A DNA stretch of 64,000 bases from Bacteroidota bacterium (GCA_029558535.1 JAKQEK010000452.1:62001-126000), one strand, 5' to 3'. Shown: positions 44,605 through 55,303, numbered from the stretch's first letter. Made by a program: numbers and translations. Notes: generated by a model from the letters alone, not told the origin.

Positions 44605-45597
44605 GTGAATAAAACAGTTAAGAACATATTAAAAATTTCCTTTTTTGTTGTTACAGGAGCTTTTTTATTCTATCTGGTGTATAAAGATTTTAATTTCAAA
44701 GAGCTGTTCAGTGGGCTAAATAATCTTAACTGGTGGTGGTTCCTTCTCATGTTTGCTATAGGACTTTTAAGTCACGTAAGCAGAACAATGAGATGGCAAA
44801 TGTTATTGGAATCAAACGGAGAAAAAACCAGATTTCTCAACACTTTCTTTGCGGTTATGAATGGCTATTTTGCCAATATAGCTGTTCCCCGCCTTGGTGA
44901 AGTTACAAGATGTGCTGTAGTTTCAAAATATGATAAAGTCAATTTTTCGAAGGTACTGGGAACCATGGTAACAGAAAGAATTATTGATGTTATTATGTTA
45001 CTTCTGATTACTATTCTTGCGGTAATATTACAATCAGCTGAAATAAACACTTTTCTTGAAAACAATCCCGACTTAGGTAAAAACCTCAAGTTTTTAACTT
45101 CACTCCCCGTAATTTTGGGAGTTATAACTATAGGAATTTTCTCAGTTGTATTTGTCGTAAGAATTGCTAAAGGTAAATATAATCATATTAAAGTATTTCA
45201 AAAACTGTCAGATTTCGTTAATAACTTTTGGACAGGTGTTATCAGTTTGAAAAAAGTAAAAAGACCACTATTATTTATTTTGCATTCGATTTTTATCTGG
45301 ACGATGTATTTTTTAATGCTGTACGTTTGTTTCTTTGCTTTCGAAGGATTTGAAAACTTAAACCCGGTGTCTGCATTAATGCTGTTTGTCGCAGGCAGTT
45401 TTGGGATGGTTGCTCCTGCACCAAACGGGATCGGAGCATATCATTTTATGATAATTCAGGCATTGATGATTTACGGAATTTCACAAAATGATGCCGCAGG
45501 ATTTGCATTTATTGTTCATAGCTTGCAAACAGCCGGTTTGATAATTATGGGGCTAGTATCTTTCATTTTTATTCCTATTATAAATAAAAACCGCTAA
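44605..45597 (+). CDS. UPF0104/lysylphosphatidylglycerol synthase-like membrane protein (1)
   Basis: A 330-residue protein with about eight transmembrane segments. It has the UPF0104/YbhN-type pattern: SHVSRTMRWQML (first loop), NGYFANIAVPRLGEVTRC and VTERIIDVIMLL, then FGMVAPAPNGIGAYHFMI. The start is a GTG at 44605, no better ATG is near. Family function is uncertain: the name comes from the membrane part of MprF, but no synthetase domain is present here. It is followed 3 bases later by a second, diverged member, also with a GTG start. Confidence 0.85.
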   Translation: MNKTVKNILKISFFVVTGAFLFYLVYKDFNFKELFSGLNNLNWWWFLLMFAIGLLSHVSRTMRWQMLLESNGEKTRFLNTFFAVMNGYFANIAVPRLGEVTRCAVVSKYDKVNFSKVLGTMVTERIIDVIMLLLITILAVILQSAEINTFLENNPDLGKNLKFLTSLPVILGVITIGIFSVVFVVRIAKGKYNHIKVFQKLSDFVNNFWTGVISLKKVKRPLLFILHSIFIWTMYFLMLYVCFFAFEGFENLNPVSALMLFVAGSFGMVAPAPNGIGAYHFMIIQALMIYGISQNDAAGFAFIVHSLQTAGLIIMGLVSFIFIPIINKNR

Positions 45598-45600
45598 AAA

Positions 45601-46572
45601 GTGACAGGGCAAATAGTTAAGAGTCGTAAAAAAACTATTTCTGTTTTAATTAAGCTGACAATTATTGCTATATCATGGACTTTTGTGATAAATAAACTGT
45701 TTAAATCTTCAGATATTTCCGATTTTACTAGTTGTTTCTCAAATATTAGCTTCCAAAATTTTCAACTTCTGTTTTTGATAATAATACTTATGATAATAAA
45801 TTGGAGCCTCGAAACAATAAAGTGGCAATATCTAATTTCAGGAGTTCAAAAGATTTCTTTTTTTACAGCATTTAAAGCTGTTTGGACAGGTGTTACTGCA
45901 GGCACGGCAACTCCAAACAGAATTGGCGAATTTGGCGGGAGAATACTATTTCTTAAATCTGAAAACAGAAAAAAAGCTGTTACACTTACTTTGTTTGGAG
46001 ATCTGTCTCAAATGATTATTACGCTGGTCTTTGGAATTGCCGGACTGTTTTTACTATCAAATTACTATTTTCAGGGAAACAGTATTTTTGATAATAATAT
46101 ACTACTTATCTGTTTTGCATCAATTCTAATAGCATTATGCCTGTCAATATATTTCCTAATCAATTTTATACTTGCAAAACTGTTAAAAATCAAAATAATT
46201 TCAAAATATATAATTAAGTACATACCTGATTCAGAAATAAATTTGACTAATAAATCTGTAAGTCTCTTATATAGCTTTTTAAGATATATGGTATTTTGTT
46301 TTCAATTCTATTTAGCCCTAAGATTCTTTAATATTGAAATTGGTTTAATTCAATCATTTGTTGCCATTTCGACTATGTATCTTGCCATACACACAATTCC
46401 AACTTATTTCTTTATCGAAATAGGTGTCAGATTATCATTTGCAATAATTTTTATCGGTTTATTTACAGATAAAACAATTGCAATCAGCTTTGCTTCTACG
46501 TTGATATATTTGATAAACATTGTCATTCCTGTACTGTTTGGGAGTATTTTCATTTTTAAAAACAGGAAGTAA
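45601..46572 (+). CDS. UPF0104-like membrane protein (2)
   Basis: A 323-residue multi-helix membrane protein with the same topology as its upstream neighbour but more diverged sequence: NWSLETIKWQYL, AGTATPNRIGEFGGRILFL and LFGDLSQMIITL correspond to the first protein's motifs. The GTG start at 45601 lies 3 bases past the upstream stop, so they are probably a coupled pair. A flippase-like or lipid-modifying role is often guessed for this family; nothing here proves it. The second half of the motif set (PNGIGAY in the first protein) is not conserved. Confidence 0.8.
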   Translation: MTGQIVKSRKKTISVLIKLTIIAISWTFVINKLFKSSDISDFTSCFSNISFQNFQLLFLIIILMIINWSLETIKWQYLISGVQKISFFTAFKAVWTGVTAGTATPNRIGEFGGRILFLKSENRKKAVTLTLFGDLSQMIITLVFGIAGLFLLSNYYFQGNSIFDNNILLICFASILIALCLSIYFLINFILAKLLKIKIISKYIIKYIPDSEINLTNKSVSLLYSFLRYMVFCFQFYLALRFFNIEIGLIQSFVAISTMYLAIHTIPTYFFIEIGVRLSFAIIFIGLFTDKTIAISFASTLIYLINIVIPVLFGSIFIFKNRK

Positions 46573-46740
46573 TCAGTTCATTATATCTAAAATCATTTGT
46601 AATTATTTACTGGCATCTAATTTTAACTTTTGTCATTGTATTTGTGCCTTCCCGACAATTCCCTAATTTAACAAATACGAATGCCAAAAGGTAGTGTTTA
46701 GTTTGAGAACTACGACTTTCAATTCGTGGTTACTGATATT

Positions 46741-46757
46741 TGAGCCCGCCGGGCTCA
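46741..46757. terminator. GC-rich hairpin, possible terminator of the UPF0104 pair
   Basis: TGAGCCC and GGGCTCA around GCC form a 7-bp stem, 169 bases past the UPF0104 stop. Lacking a poly-U run, it may be a weak terminator or a structural element. Confidence 0.35.
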
Positions 46758-46952
46758 GAATTTTAAACCACCTAAATAATTGCCAATAGAAAAGTATTTG
46801 TTGATTAACTCTTTAATTAAGTAATTTTTAACATTTTAATAAATTTCTGGTTATCAGACTAATACGTCAAAATTTTAAATATAAATACATTTTTTAATAT
46901 AATAATAAGTATTGATTATATGATTTGTTTTCATTTGTATTAAATTTTACAG

Positions 46953-46960
46953 TATTTTTG
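46953..46960 (+). promoter_or_regulatory. Candidate -7 element of the large secreted protein
   Basis: TATTTTTG matches TAnnTTTG, 53 bases before the ATG at 47013. Confidence 0.4.
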
Positions 46961-47012
46961 TAGTTCGAAACGTTTGATGTAAAAGTATATTTTTTAACTA
47001 AATTTTATAATT

Positions 47013-50000
47013 ATGAAAAGAACAATTATTCTATTGCTCGCAATGTTAAGTTTATTTGCATTGCGTGTAAATGCGCAATGGTCTATTACGGCAGTTGACA
47101 CGGAATTCATTATTGATTTCGACAACACTGTAGCAGGCGTAAATGAAGGAACTTTTGCCGGAACAGGCTTTGCCCTTGCCCCTTCTGAGGGACAACTTAA
47201 TGCAGATACATGGGCTGTTAGCGGAATGAGTGACCTTGCAGGGCTAAAAGATTTCGGTGTTGAAGTTACAACTCTCGGAGATTATGCCCGTGGTGCTTCT
47301 ACAGGTGGAGTAACTGACGGAGGTATTTATGCTTTTGAAGTTGAATCGGGAAATGTGGCTTTGGGCGTACAGCCTTCAGGTGCAGATTTTACTCCGGGTT
47401 GGATTGCTTTTAAAATTACAAACAACACAGGGCAAACTGTTAATTACGATGCATTCAGTTACGATGTTTGGGTTTTAAATAACGCCAACTGGAGTTCATC
47501 ATTTAACGGAGAGTTTTCTTTAGATGGAATAAATTGGAATACTTCAGATGGTTTTCAAATTGCCACTCCACAAGATTTAGATCCTTTTCCTGCATGGGTT
47601 AAAACAACTCTTTCTTTTGAAGGATTTTTAGGATTTGATCTTGCTGACGGTCAAACAGTTTATTTCAGAATATATTCGGATGATATTTCCGGTACAAATA
47701 CAAGAGATGAAATTGCTATTGACAATATAAGTATTAAGTTCTCATTTAAAACTATTATTTCTACTTTTCCATGGATTGAAAATTTTGATGGTTTAACCGT
47801 TCCTGATTTACCTCTTTACTGGAGTGTGGATGATGTTGATGGTGTAGGTTCTTACTGGGAAAGTTCTTTTTCAGAATCTCATTCAGTAGATAATTCTATG
47901 GTTCATGAATATTCATCTACTGTTACTCAGGATGGTTGGTTATTTACCCCGGCATTGGCAATTCCATCAGGTAATCCATACAGATTAAAATTTTGGTCTT
48001 ACAATGATTATCCCGGAGATTATACAAAAAACAGCGTTCTGATTTCTACTAATGGAACAAATCCAAGTGATTTTACTGAAATTTGGTCACCAGTTTCAGT
48101 TGATGATTCTTGGGGAGAAACTAAACTTGATTTGTCAGCATATTCAGGACAAACAATATTTATTGCTTTTAGATATGAAGGATATAATGGCCACGATTGG
48201 TACCTTGATGACGTTGTTGTTGAGGAAGCCCCAACAGAAACTGTTGACTGGTGTAACTTACAATGGCCGGATGTTGGCAATGTTGAAGTTAATGTAGCTT
48301 ATGATGTATATGCAAGAGTTTTCGAATCTGGTATTACAGAAGGCGCCGGAGAAGGTGCAGATATGGAGTGCTGGATTGGTTATAGCACAGAAAATACTGA
48401 TCCATCAACATGGACTAACTGGGTTCCTGCTACCTATAATACTGATGCTGACGGAATGACTCCTGGAGATCTTGCTAATGATGAATACATGACTTCATTA
48501 TTATTTACTGATCCCGGAACATATTACTACGCAAGTAGGTTTTCTTATGCTGAAGGACCTTATTCTTACGGTGGTTATAATACCGCAGGTGGTAACTTCT
48601 GGGACGGAATTGATTATGTTTCAGGCGAAGTTACAGTAACTATACCACTTGGTGGTGATTGCAGCAATCCGATAATAGTTTCATTGCCTGCAGCATCTCC
48701 TTATACCGATTTAGCTCAGACAAATTGTGGATTAGGCAATTTTTATGAAGAAACCTGTCTTGATTATTACGATAGTGGTGAAGATATTGTCTATCTTTTG
48801 GACGTTACCGAATTATCTTATGTAAATATCGAAATGACAACTGCAGTTACATATACAGGGATTGCACTTATGGATAATTGCCCTGATGTAGGAACATGCC
48901 TTGATTATAGCACCCTTTCAGGTGCAGGTACTCATACTCTTGAGTATTCCCTACCAGCAGGTTCATATTATTTAATAATTGATACATGGGCAGCCCCAGA
49001 CTGTATTTCGTCGTTCGATTTAACAATAACTGCCGAAACTGATGTTTGTTTAGCACCTGTAAATCTTGCATTGTCAAATTTTCAATCATCACAGGTAACT
49101 ATTTCATGGGCAGCAGGTTTCGACGAAACATCATGGAATCTGATATATGGAGCACCGGGCTTTGATCCTGATACTGAAGGTACACTGGTTTCCGATATCA
49201 CTTCTCCTTACGATTTGACTGGTTTAACCACAAATACTGACTATGAAGTATATGTACAATCAAACTGTGTTGGAGGTACTTTCTCAGATTGGTCTGAATC
49301 TATTGAGTTTTCAACATTGTGTGATCCAATTACTACTTTCCCATGGACAGAAGATTTCTTAACAGTAACTGCTCCAGCTCTTCCCGATTGCTGGTCAGAA
49401 AACAACGTTAATGGTGATGGAAATTTCTGGCAAACTTATACTACTTATGGAGTTGGTGGTTCGCCAACTGCAGGATTGTACACTGATTATAATGACGGTG
49501 ACAATGATGACTATCTGATTTTACCATCATTCGTTCTCACAGGAAATGAACAATTAAAATTCTATGTTAGAGCCAGGTCAACCAGCGAACCAAATGATTA
49601 TAGAGTAGTGCTTTCCACAACAGGAACAAACCCTGCTGATTTTACAGAAGAGTTAGTTCCTCTTACTGTTGTAAATTGGACAACAATGACCGAAATTACA
49701 CCAATTAATTTATCTGCTTACTCAGGACAGACATTTATTGCTATCCATGTTCCATCAGGAGGTTTAGACGGTTATTATATCTATTTCGACAACTTCACAG
49801 TTGAAGAAATTCCTGCTTGTCCAATACCTACAGATTTATTTGTTACAGATATTACTAATAATTCTGCTACACTGAACTGGACTGAAAACGGATCGGCAAC
49901 CACATGGAATATAAAAGGTTCCAGCACACCTATTGATCCTTCTGTGGACCCTGGAGAATTCAATACAAGTACTTCTGACAATCCATATTACTTGACAGGT

Positions 50001-53000
50001 GCCCCGGCAGGGACTACTCTTTACTGGTATGTTCAGGCTGATTGCGGTGGTTCTTATTCTGAATGGTCTGTTCAAAGTGAATTCACAACCGATTGTGACC
50101 CAATCAGTACATTTCCTTGGACAGAAGATTTCGAAGCTGTAACAACTCCAAATCTTCCGGATTGCTGGTCAGAAAACGACAATAATGCTGACGGCGATCA
50201 CTGGGTAACATATACTGGTTATGGCGTTGGAAATTCTAAAACTGCAGGTCTTTATACTGATTATAATGATGGCGACAATGATGACTATCTGATTCTTCCA
50301 GCATTTGATTTAACAGGGAATGAACTATTAAAATTCTATGTAAGAGCTAGGTCAGATGTCGAACCAAATGATTACAGAGTAGTTTTGTCAACCACAGGTA
50401 ATTCTCCAGCTGATTTTATTGAAGAGTTAGTTCCACTTACGGTTGTTAATTGGACAACAATGACTGAAGTTAATTCTATTAACTTATCTGCTTATACAGG
50501 ACCAGTATATATTGCTATTCATGTTCCTGATGGAGGTTTGGATGGTTGGTATATCTACTTTGACAACTTCACAGTTGAAGAAATTCCTGCATGCCCAACA
50601 CCAATAGACTTATTTGTAACTGATATTACAACAAATTCTGCTACATTTAATTGGACTGAATTTGGATCAGCAACATCATGGAATATAAAAGGTTCTGACA
50701 CTCCTATTGACCCGGCTGTTGATCCCGGAACATTTTTCACTAATACTAATGATAATCCATACTTTGCTACAGGACTTCCCTCTGGAACTACTTTATACTG
50801 GTATGTTCAGGCTGATTGTGGAGGTGATGTTTCTGCATGGTCAGTTCAAGGTGAGTTCACAACTCAGTGCGATCCAATTTCTACGTTCCCATACTTTGAA
50901 GGATTTGAAGGTGCTAACTTTGCTCCTAACTGCTGGACAAATACAACCTGGGAACAATCAACCTGGGGAACTCCTCATACAGGTGATAATTGGGCTTTTA
51001 CAAATTTAGCAGGTTCTGAATTAGTCAGTCCTGCATTTGAAATTCCGGCTACAGGACAGTACCTTTTGTCATACTGGTATAGAGCTGAGGATTTTGATAA
51101 TCCTCAAGATGCAGAAATTTCTCTCAGTGTAGATGGTATAAATTTCACAACTATTCTACAATCTCTTGTTGGCTACACCAATGATTCTTATGAGAAATTT
51201 ACATATGATTTATCTTCTTATTCAGGACAAAACATTTGGGTTAAATTCCTTGGACAAACTGGAACAGGTGGTTGGGACTTTGGTTTCTTAGTTGATGATT
51301 TCGAAGTTCGTGAACTATCAGACGAAAATGATATTCTTACATTTTCATTTCCACAACAAACCGGAGATGCTGCAATTGATCCTATTTTACACACTGTGAA
51401 TGTAGAAGTTGCCATGGGTACAGATCCTAACGGTTTAGTACCGACTTTCACAATTTCTGATTTTGCAAGTGTTGTTCCAGAATCAGGAATAGCTCAGGAT
51501 TTCACTGATCCGTTTATTTATACAGTTACCTCAGAATCTGGGATTGATCAGGAATGGACTGTGAATGTTACTGTTGCAACTACTCTAAGTAGCGCAAATG
51601 ACATTTTAACATTCACCTTGACGCAACAAACAGGACCTGCTGATATTGACAATGTTGAACACACAGTTGATATTGAAGTAACCTGGAATACTGACAGATC
51701 AGCTTTAACTCCGGTTATAACTATCTCTCCACTTGCTACAATTGATCCTGAAAGCGAGACAGAGCAGGATTTCACAAATCCGTTTGTTTATACTGTTACT
51801 GCTGAAGATCTGACAGAACAGGAATGGACAGTAACTGTAACTAACGCTCCTGTTCCTGAAGGTGCAACTTGTGCCAATGCAATTGATTATGGTACTATTA
51901 ATGATCCAGAGGTTTCTGGTGTAATGACAGATTACTCTCCAGTTTGGTATAGATTTACTATTACTGAAACATACGAAAATGTTGATATTCACACCTGCGG
52001 TTCAAACTTTGATACAAAACTTGCTATTTTTGATGATTGCGGCGATGTAGTAAACATTCCTGAATATGGACAACCAACAGGTTCTATTGGATATAATGAC
52101 GATGCTACTGGTACTTATTGCTCAATTGACAATAATCAATCTTTAGTTGAATTTGCAACATTAGATCCGGGAACATATTATGTTGTTGTTTATCCATACA
52201 GCTTATCAACAACTCCTGATTTATGGGCACTTGAGATAATTGGTTCACTACCAATGACTCCCGAACTCAATATTATTGACCTTTTCAGTGAGGTTCAAGA
52301 TATAGAAGTTTGTCTTGAAACAACAGAAGTTGACGCTATAGCTGAATTAGTTTATGAAATAACTATAACAAACACAGATGATGAAGAGTTTATTGTAGCA
52401 GTAACTTGGACAATTGATTCTTACGACCCTATTACCCCTGGTGACTATAATGCTACAGGTACTTTCGAATTACCTGCAGGTGTTTCACAAACCGACCCTG
52501 CTACTGACCTCGAAGTTTATGCTGTTGTAACAGTTAATGCTCTTCCTGTGGTTACTTGTCCTGCTGACTTTGATGTAATAACCATTGACCCTGTTACTCT
52601 TAACGGAGCTACTCCAGTTGGTGGTGAATATACAGGAACAGGTGTATCGGGTGGCATTTTCGATCCTGATGGTTTACCGCTTGGCGGCTACACAATTACT
52701 TATACATATACCGATCCTGTAACAGGTTGTACAAACGATTGTTGGTTTGTAATAAATCTAGATATCCCATATCCTGAATTGACAGGAATTGATATCTACA
52801 GCGTTGTTGAAGATGTTGAGGTTTGTCAGGGTACTAACGAAGCTGACGCATTAGCTCTGCTGGTTAATCAAATAACAATTGAGAATGCTGCCAGTGAAGA
52901 ATTCAACGTTACAGTAACGTGGGCAATCTTATCTTATGACGAAAATATAGCGGGCGATTATAATGCCACAGGTACATTTACTCTTCCTGCTGGCATATCT

Positions 53001-54059
53001 CAAACAGATCCTGAAACCACTCTCGAAGTTTACGCTGTTGTTACAGTTAATGAGCTTCCTGTGGTTACTTGTCCTGCTGACTTTGAAGTTACAACTGAAG
53101 ACATATTTAATCTTACAGGTGCAAATCCTGAAGGTGGTATTTATTCTGGGGTTGGAGTAACTGCTGGTGAATTTGATCCAACAGGAATTGAAAACGGTGA
53201 TTACACAATCACATACTCTTATACTGATCCTCTTACAGGTTGCAGTAACTTCTGTGGATTTGTTATCACACTGAATATTGCTAATCCTGAAATTGCAGAC
53301 ATTGACATTGACGATGATGTTGTGGACGTTGAAGTATGTCTTGGTGCAGAAGAAGCAGATGCTTTGGCTTTATTAACAACTCAGATTACAATTACTGATT
53401 CTGAAGACAATGAATACGTAGTTTCAGTTAACTGGACAATTGATGCATTTGACGGCAATACTGCAGGCGATTATGACGCAACAGGCTCATTTAACCTTCC
53501 TATTGGCGTTTCTCAAACAGACCCTGTAACTGTTCTCGAAGTTTACGCTGTAGTTACAGTTAATGAGCTTCCTGTTGTTGAATGTCCTGATGACTTCTCT
53601 GTTACTACTGAAGATGTAGTTACTCTTACAGGTGCAACTCCTGCCGATGGAACATACAGCGGTACAGGTGTTACTTCAGGTAATTTCGACCCTTCTGCTC
53701 TTGCAAACGGTGATTATGTAATTACTTACACTTACTCCGATCCAGTAACTGGTTGTACAAATACTTGTGAGTTTACAATCACTGTTGATATTGATAACAA
53801 TGTAATTACTGAAAATGCTGCTGCAATATCAGTTTATCCAAATCCAAACAACGGTTTGTTTAATCTTAACTTCAGCAATGTTAACGGAGATGTAAATTAT
53901 CAAATCTATGACACTAAAGGAAGTATAATTGTTGACGAAAAATTATTCTCAAACGGAAATACTATTTTAGAAATTTCTCTTGACATTACTCCGGGTGTTT
54001 ACTACGTAAAAATAATTACCGAAACTCAAACTATGGTTGAAAAACTGGTTATTGAATAG
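47013..54059 (+). CDS. Giant secreted T9SS multidomain protein (2,348 residues)
   Basis: Signal peptide at 1-22 (ends VNAQ), then a beta-sandwich region, a cleaved-adhesin-type domain (TFPWIENFDG, ...GHDWYLDDVVVEE, about 249-410), a Cys-rich region, a fibronectin III domain (about 680-770), two 258-residue adhesin-FnIII units (774-bp period from 49323), a further adhesin-like domain (about 1290-1430), two DUF5018-like domains ending near 1610, a PPC-like domain, three 171-residue repeats (exact 513-bp period from 52263) and a type A C-terminal sorting domain (SVYPNPNNGLFNLNF to the end). It should be exported and attached or released by the T9SS. No enzyme domain was recognised; adhesion or binding is inferred from domain types. 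Confidence 0.9.
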   Translation: MKRTIILLLAMLSLFALRVNAQWSITAVDTEFIIDFDNTVAGVNEGTFAGTGFALAPSEGQLNADTWAVSGMSDLAGLKDFGVEVTTLGDYARGASTGGVTDGGIYAFEVESGNVALGVQPSGADFTPGWIAFKITNNTGQTVNYDAFSYDVWVLNNANWSSSFNGEFSLDGINWNTSDGFQIATPQDLDPFPAWVKTTLSFEGFLGFDLADGQTVYFRIYSDDISGTNTRDEIAIDNISIKFSFKTIISTFPWIENFDGLTVPDLPLYWSVDDVDGVGSYWESSFSESHSVDNSMVHEYSSTVTQDGWLFTPALAIPSGNPYRLKFWSYNDYPGDYTKNSVLISTNGTNPSDFTEIWSPVSVDDSWGETKLDLSAYSGQTIFIAFRYEGYNGHDWYLDDVVVEEAPTETVDWCNLQWPDVGNVEVNVAYDVYARVFESGITEGAGEGADMECWIGYSTENTDPSTWTNWVPATYNTDADGMTPGDLANDEYMTSLLFTDPGTYYYASRFSYAEGPYSYGGYNTAGGNFWDGIDYVSGEVTVTIPLGGDCSNPIIVSLPAASPYTDLAQTNCGLGNFYEETCLDYYDSGEDIVYLLDVTELSYVNIEMTTAVTYTGIALMDNCPDVGTCLDYSTLSGAGTHTLEYSLPAGSYYLIIDTWAAPDCISSFDLTITAETDVCLAPVNLALSNFQSSQVTISWAAGFDETSWNLIYGAPGFDPDTEGTLVSDITSPYDLTGLTTNTDYEVYVQSNCVGGTFSDWSESIEFSTLCDPITTFPWTEDFLTVTAPALPDCWSENNVNGDGNFWQTYTTYGVGGSPTAGLYTDYNDGDNDDYLILPSFVLTGNEQLKFYVRARSTSEPNDYRVVLSTTGTNPADFTEELVPLTVVNWTTMTEITPINLSAYSGQTFIAIHVPSGGLDGYYIYFDNFTVEEIPACPIPTDLFVTDITNNSATLNWTENGSATTWNIKGSSTPIDPSVDPGEFNTSTSDNPYYLTGAPAGTTLYWYVQADCGGSYSEWSVQSEFTTDCDPISTFPWTEDFEAVTTPNLPDCWSENDNNADGDHWVTYTGYGVGNSKTAGLYTDYNDGDNDDYLILPAFDLTGNELLKFYVRARSDVEPNDYRVVLSTTGNSPADFIEELVPLTVVNWTTMTEVNSINLSAYTGPVYIAIHVPDGGLDGWYIYFDNFTVEEIPACPTPIDLFVTDITTNSATFNWTEFGSATSWNIKGSDTPIDPAVDPGTFFTNTNDNPYFATGLPSGTTLYWYVQADCGGDVSAWSVQGEFTTQCDPISTFPYFEGFEGANFAPNCWTNTTWEQSTWGTPHTGDNWAFTNLAGSELVSPAFEIPATGQYLLSYWYRAEDFDNPQDAEISLSVDGINFTTILQSLVGYTNDSYEKFTYDLSSYSGQNIWVKFLGQTGTGGWDFGFLVDDFEVRELSDENDILTFSFPQQTGDAAIDPILHTVNVEVAMGTDPNGLVPTFTISDFASVVPESGIAQDFTDPFIYTVTSESGIDQEWTVNVTVATTLSSANDILTFTLTQQTGPADIDNVEHTVDIEVTWNTDRSALTPVITISPLATIDPESETEQDFTNPFVYTVTAEDLTEQEWTVTVTNAPVPEGATCANAIDYGTINDPEVSGVMTDYSPVWYRFTITETYENVDIHTCGSNFDTKLAIFDDCGDVVNIPEYGQPTGSIGYNDDATGTYCSIDNNQSLVEFATLDPGTYYVVVYPYSLSTTPDLWALEIIGSLPMTPELNIIDLFSEVQDIEVCLETTEVDAIAELVYEITITNTDDEEFIVAVTWTIDSYDPITPGDYNATGTFELPAGVSQTDPATDLEVYAVVTVNALPVVTCPADFDVITIDPVTLNGATPVGGEYTGTGVSGGIFDPDGLPLGGYTITYTYTDPVTGCTNDCWFVINLDIPYPELTGIDIYSVVEDVEVCQGTNEADALALLVNQITIENAASEEFNVTVTWAILSYDENIAGDYNATGTFTLPAGISQTDPETTLEVYAVVTVNELPVVTCPADFEVTTEDIFNLTGANPEGGIYSGVGVTAGEFDPTGIENGDYTITYSYTDPLTGCSNFCGFVITLNIANPEIADIDIDDDVVDVEVCLGAEEADALALLTTQITITDSEDNEYVVSVNWTIDAFDGNTAGDYDATGSFNLPIGVSQTDPVTVLEVYAVVTVNELPVVECPDDFSVTTEDVVTLTGATPADGTYSGTGVTSGNFDPSALANGDYVITYTYSDPVTGCTNTCEFTITVDIDNNVITENAAAISVYPNPNNGLFNLNFSNVNGDVNYQIYDTKGSIIVDEKLFSNGNTILEISLDITPGVYYVKIITETQTMVEKLVIE
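49323..50870 (+). repeat. Two 774-bp in-gene repeats (adhesin-FnIII units)
   Basis: Two units of 774 bp (49323-50096 and 50097-50870) encode nearly identical 258-residue modules; long stretches match at the DNA level (for example GATTATAATGA and the AATGATTA segment). A third, incomplete match begins at 50871 with the same Asp-Pro-Ile-Ser-Thr-Phe-Pro opening. The equal period indicates recent duplication. Confidence 0.85.
52263..53801 (+). repeat. Three 513-bp in-gene repeats
   Basis: Starts at 52263, 52776 and 53289 give an exact period of 513 bp (171 residues). Each unit carries EVC near its start, GDYxATGxFxLPxGxSQTDP, then VYAVVTVN(A/E)LPVV, and TGC(T/S)N near its end. The C-terminal sorting domain follows the third. 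Confidence 0.9.
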
Positions 54060-54080
54060 TAAGTAAAATTTAATATCTTA

Positions 54081-54106
54081 AAAGCCCGGTTTTGCCGGGC
54101 TTTTTT
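54081..54106 (+). terminator. Terminator of the large secreted protein
   Basis: AGCCCGG (54083-54089) pairs with CCGGGCT (54095-54101) around TTTTG, and a run of T follows. It is 22 bases past the stop. Confidence 0.92.
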
Positions 54107-54261
54107 GTTATGCAGTAGCCTTTGGCGGGGAATTTGCCTTTGCCAAAGCTTGTGTGTGGGTCGCAAATTACATAACAAAGGCGTTTCAGTAGCTGTTTAC
54201 ATTTCTACATTAAGTAATTGTTAAATTGTTATTATTAATGTTTTATGTAAACGTTAAATCT

Positions 54262-54269
54262 TATTTTTG
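54262..54269 (+). promoter_or_regulatory. Candidate -7 element of the beta-barrel gene
   Basis: TATTTTTG matches TAnnTTTG 15 bases before the ATG at 54284. No clear -33 element. Confidence 0.45.
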
Positions 54270-54283
54270 GGGAAAATAATATT

Positions 54284-55303
54284 ATGAAAAAATTACTCAT
54301 AATTTTTAATCTTTTATTTGTATCATACTGTGTAAGTTATGCCGAAACTATAGATACGACAAAAATATCAGGAAAACCTTTGTTTATAATTTTCACTAAT
54401 TTCCATCAAGGATTATCCGAAAATGCTCATGAATCAAATTTTGATTTGAAACGTGCATATATTGGTTATGACTTTAATTTGAATAATGGTTTTACTGCTG
54501 TAATAAAATTAGATATTGGTTCTCCCGATGATAATTCACAATATTCTTTAATAAGACGTAACGCATATTTTAAAAATGTTGGAATAGGTTATTCTAAAAA
54601 TAAACTTCAAGTTAACTTTGGCATTATTGATAATCAGCAACATAAAATTCAGGAAAAATTTTGGAATAAAAGATATATTTTCAAGACAGTAATTGACGAA
54701 TACAAATTTCAGTCCTCTGCAGATTTGGGAATTAATGCTTGTTATAAATTTAATCCCAAATTTATAGTCGAAGCTGGTATGATGAATGGAGAATATCTCA
54801 ATTTACAAAACGGATTCGGGAAATATATATATAACCTTGGATTTAATATTACACCTGCAAAACAATTGACACTAAAACTCCATTCTTCATTTACCTCTAA
54901 AATAAACGATGTAGTTTCAGGTGGTGTTTTTATAGGATATACTGCATTTAATAAATTAAAAATAGGGCTCGAATATGATTGTAAATATGACATTCAGGAG
55001 GTTAATACATTTTTACTTTACGCATACTCGGCAAATGCAGCTTATGACATTACGAATAAATTAAGTGTCTTTGCGAGATATGATGCCCTTTGTTCAAACA
55101 TTCCCGACAATTACACAATCCCATGGAATCTGGCAAAAAACGGAACCGCAATTATTGCCGGGGCAGAATATCGGGTTAATGAAAATTTCAGATTATCTTT
55201 AAATTATCAGGATTGGTATCCAATGGCAGCTAATATGAATAATATTTCATATATTTATTTGAATTTGGAATTCGGAATTTTCGAATCATATAAACGAATT
55301 TAA
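54284..55303 (+). CDS. Outer-membrane beta-barrel protein
   Basis: A 339-residue protein with signal peptide (ends near SYAET). The body is composed of alternating amphipathic strands (FDLKRAYIGYDFNLNNGF, GAEYRVNENFRLSLNYQ, YIYLNLEFGIF), as in phosphate-selective porin-like (OprP/O) or similar barrels. No plug or TonB box is seen. It is followed at 12 bases by a lipoprotein gene, so the pair may form a surface complex. Family identity beyond beta-barrel is uncertain. Confidence 0.75.
   Translation: MKKLLIIFNLLFVSYCVSYAETIDTTKISGKPLFIIFTNFHQGLSENAHESNFDLKRAYIGYDFNLNNGFTAVIKLDIGSPDDNSQYSLIRRNAYFKNVGIGYSKNKLQVNFGIIDNQQHKIQEKFWNKRYIFKTVIDEYKFQSSADLGINACYKFNPKFIVEAGMMNGEYLNLQNGFGKYIYNLGFNITPAKQLTLKLHSSFTSKINDVVSGGVFIGYTAFNKLKIGLEYDCKYDIQEVNTFLLYAYSANAAYDITNKLSVFARYDALCSNIPDNYTIPWNLAKNGTAIIAGAEYRVNENFRLSLNYQDWYPMAANMNNISYIYLNLEFGIFESYKRI

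Larger units (their letters stand above)
46573..47012 (+). other. Intergenic region before the large secreted protein
   Basis: No gene is seen in these 440 bases. A perfect 7-bp hairpin with a three-base loop lies at 46741-46757 (TGAGCCCGCCGGGCTCA), GC-rich in an AT-rich setting, without a U run. TATTTTTG at 46953-46960 is an exact -7 match 53 bases before the next ATG; no good -33 at 19 bases. The rest holds no recognisable structure. Confidence 0.6.

Noticed and set aside
44605-46572. MprF-type lysyl-lipid synthases
   Set aside because: Only the membrane part is present in both proteins; the synthetase domain needed for that activity is absent.
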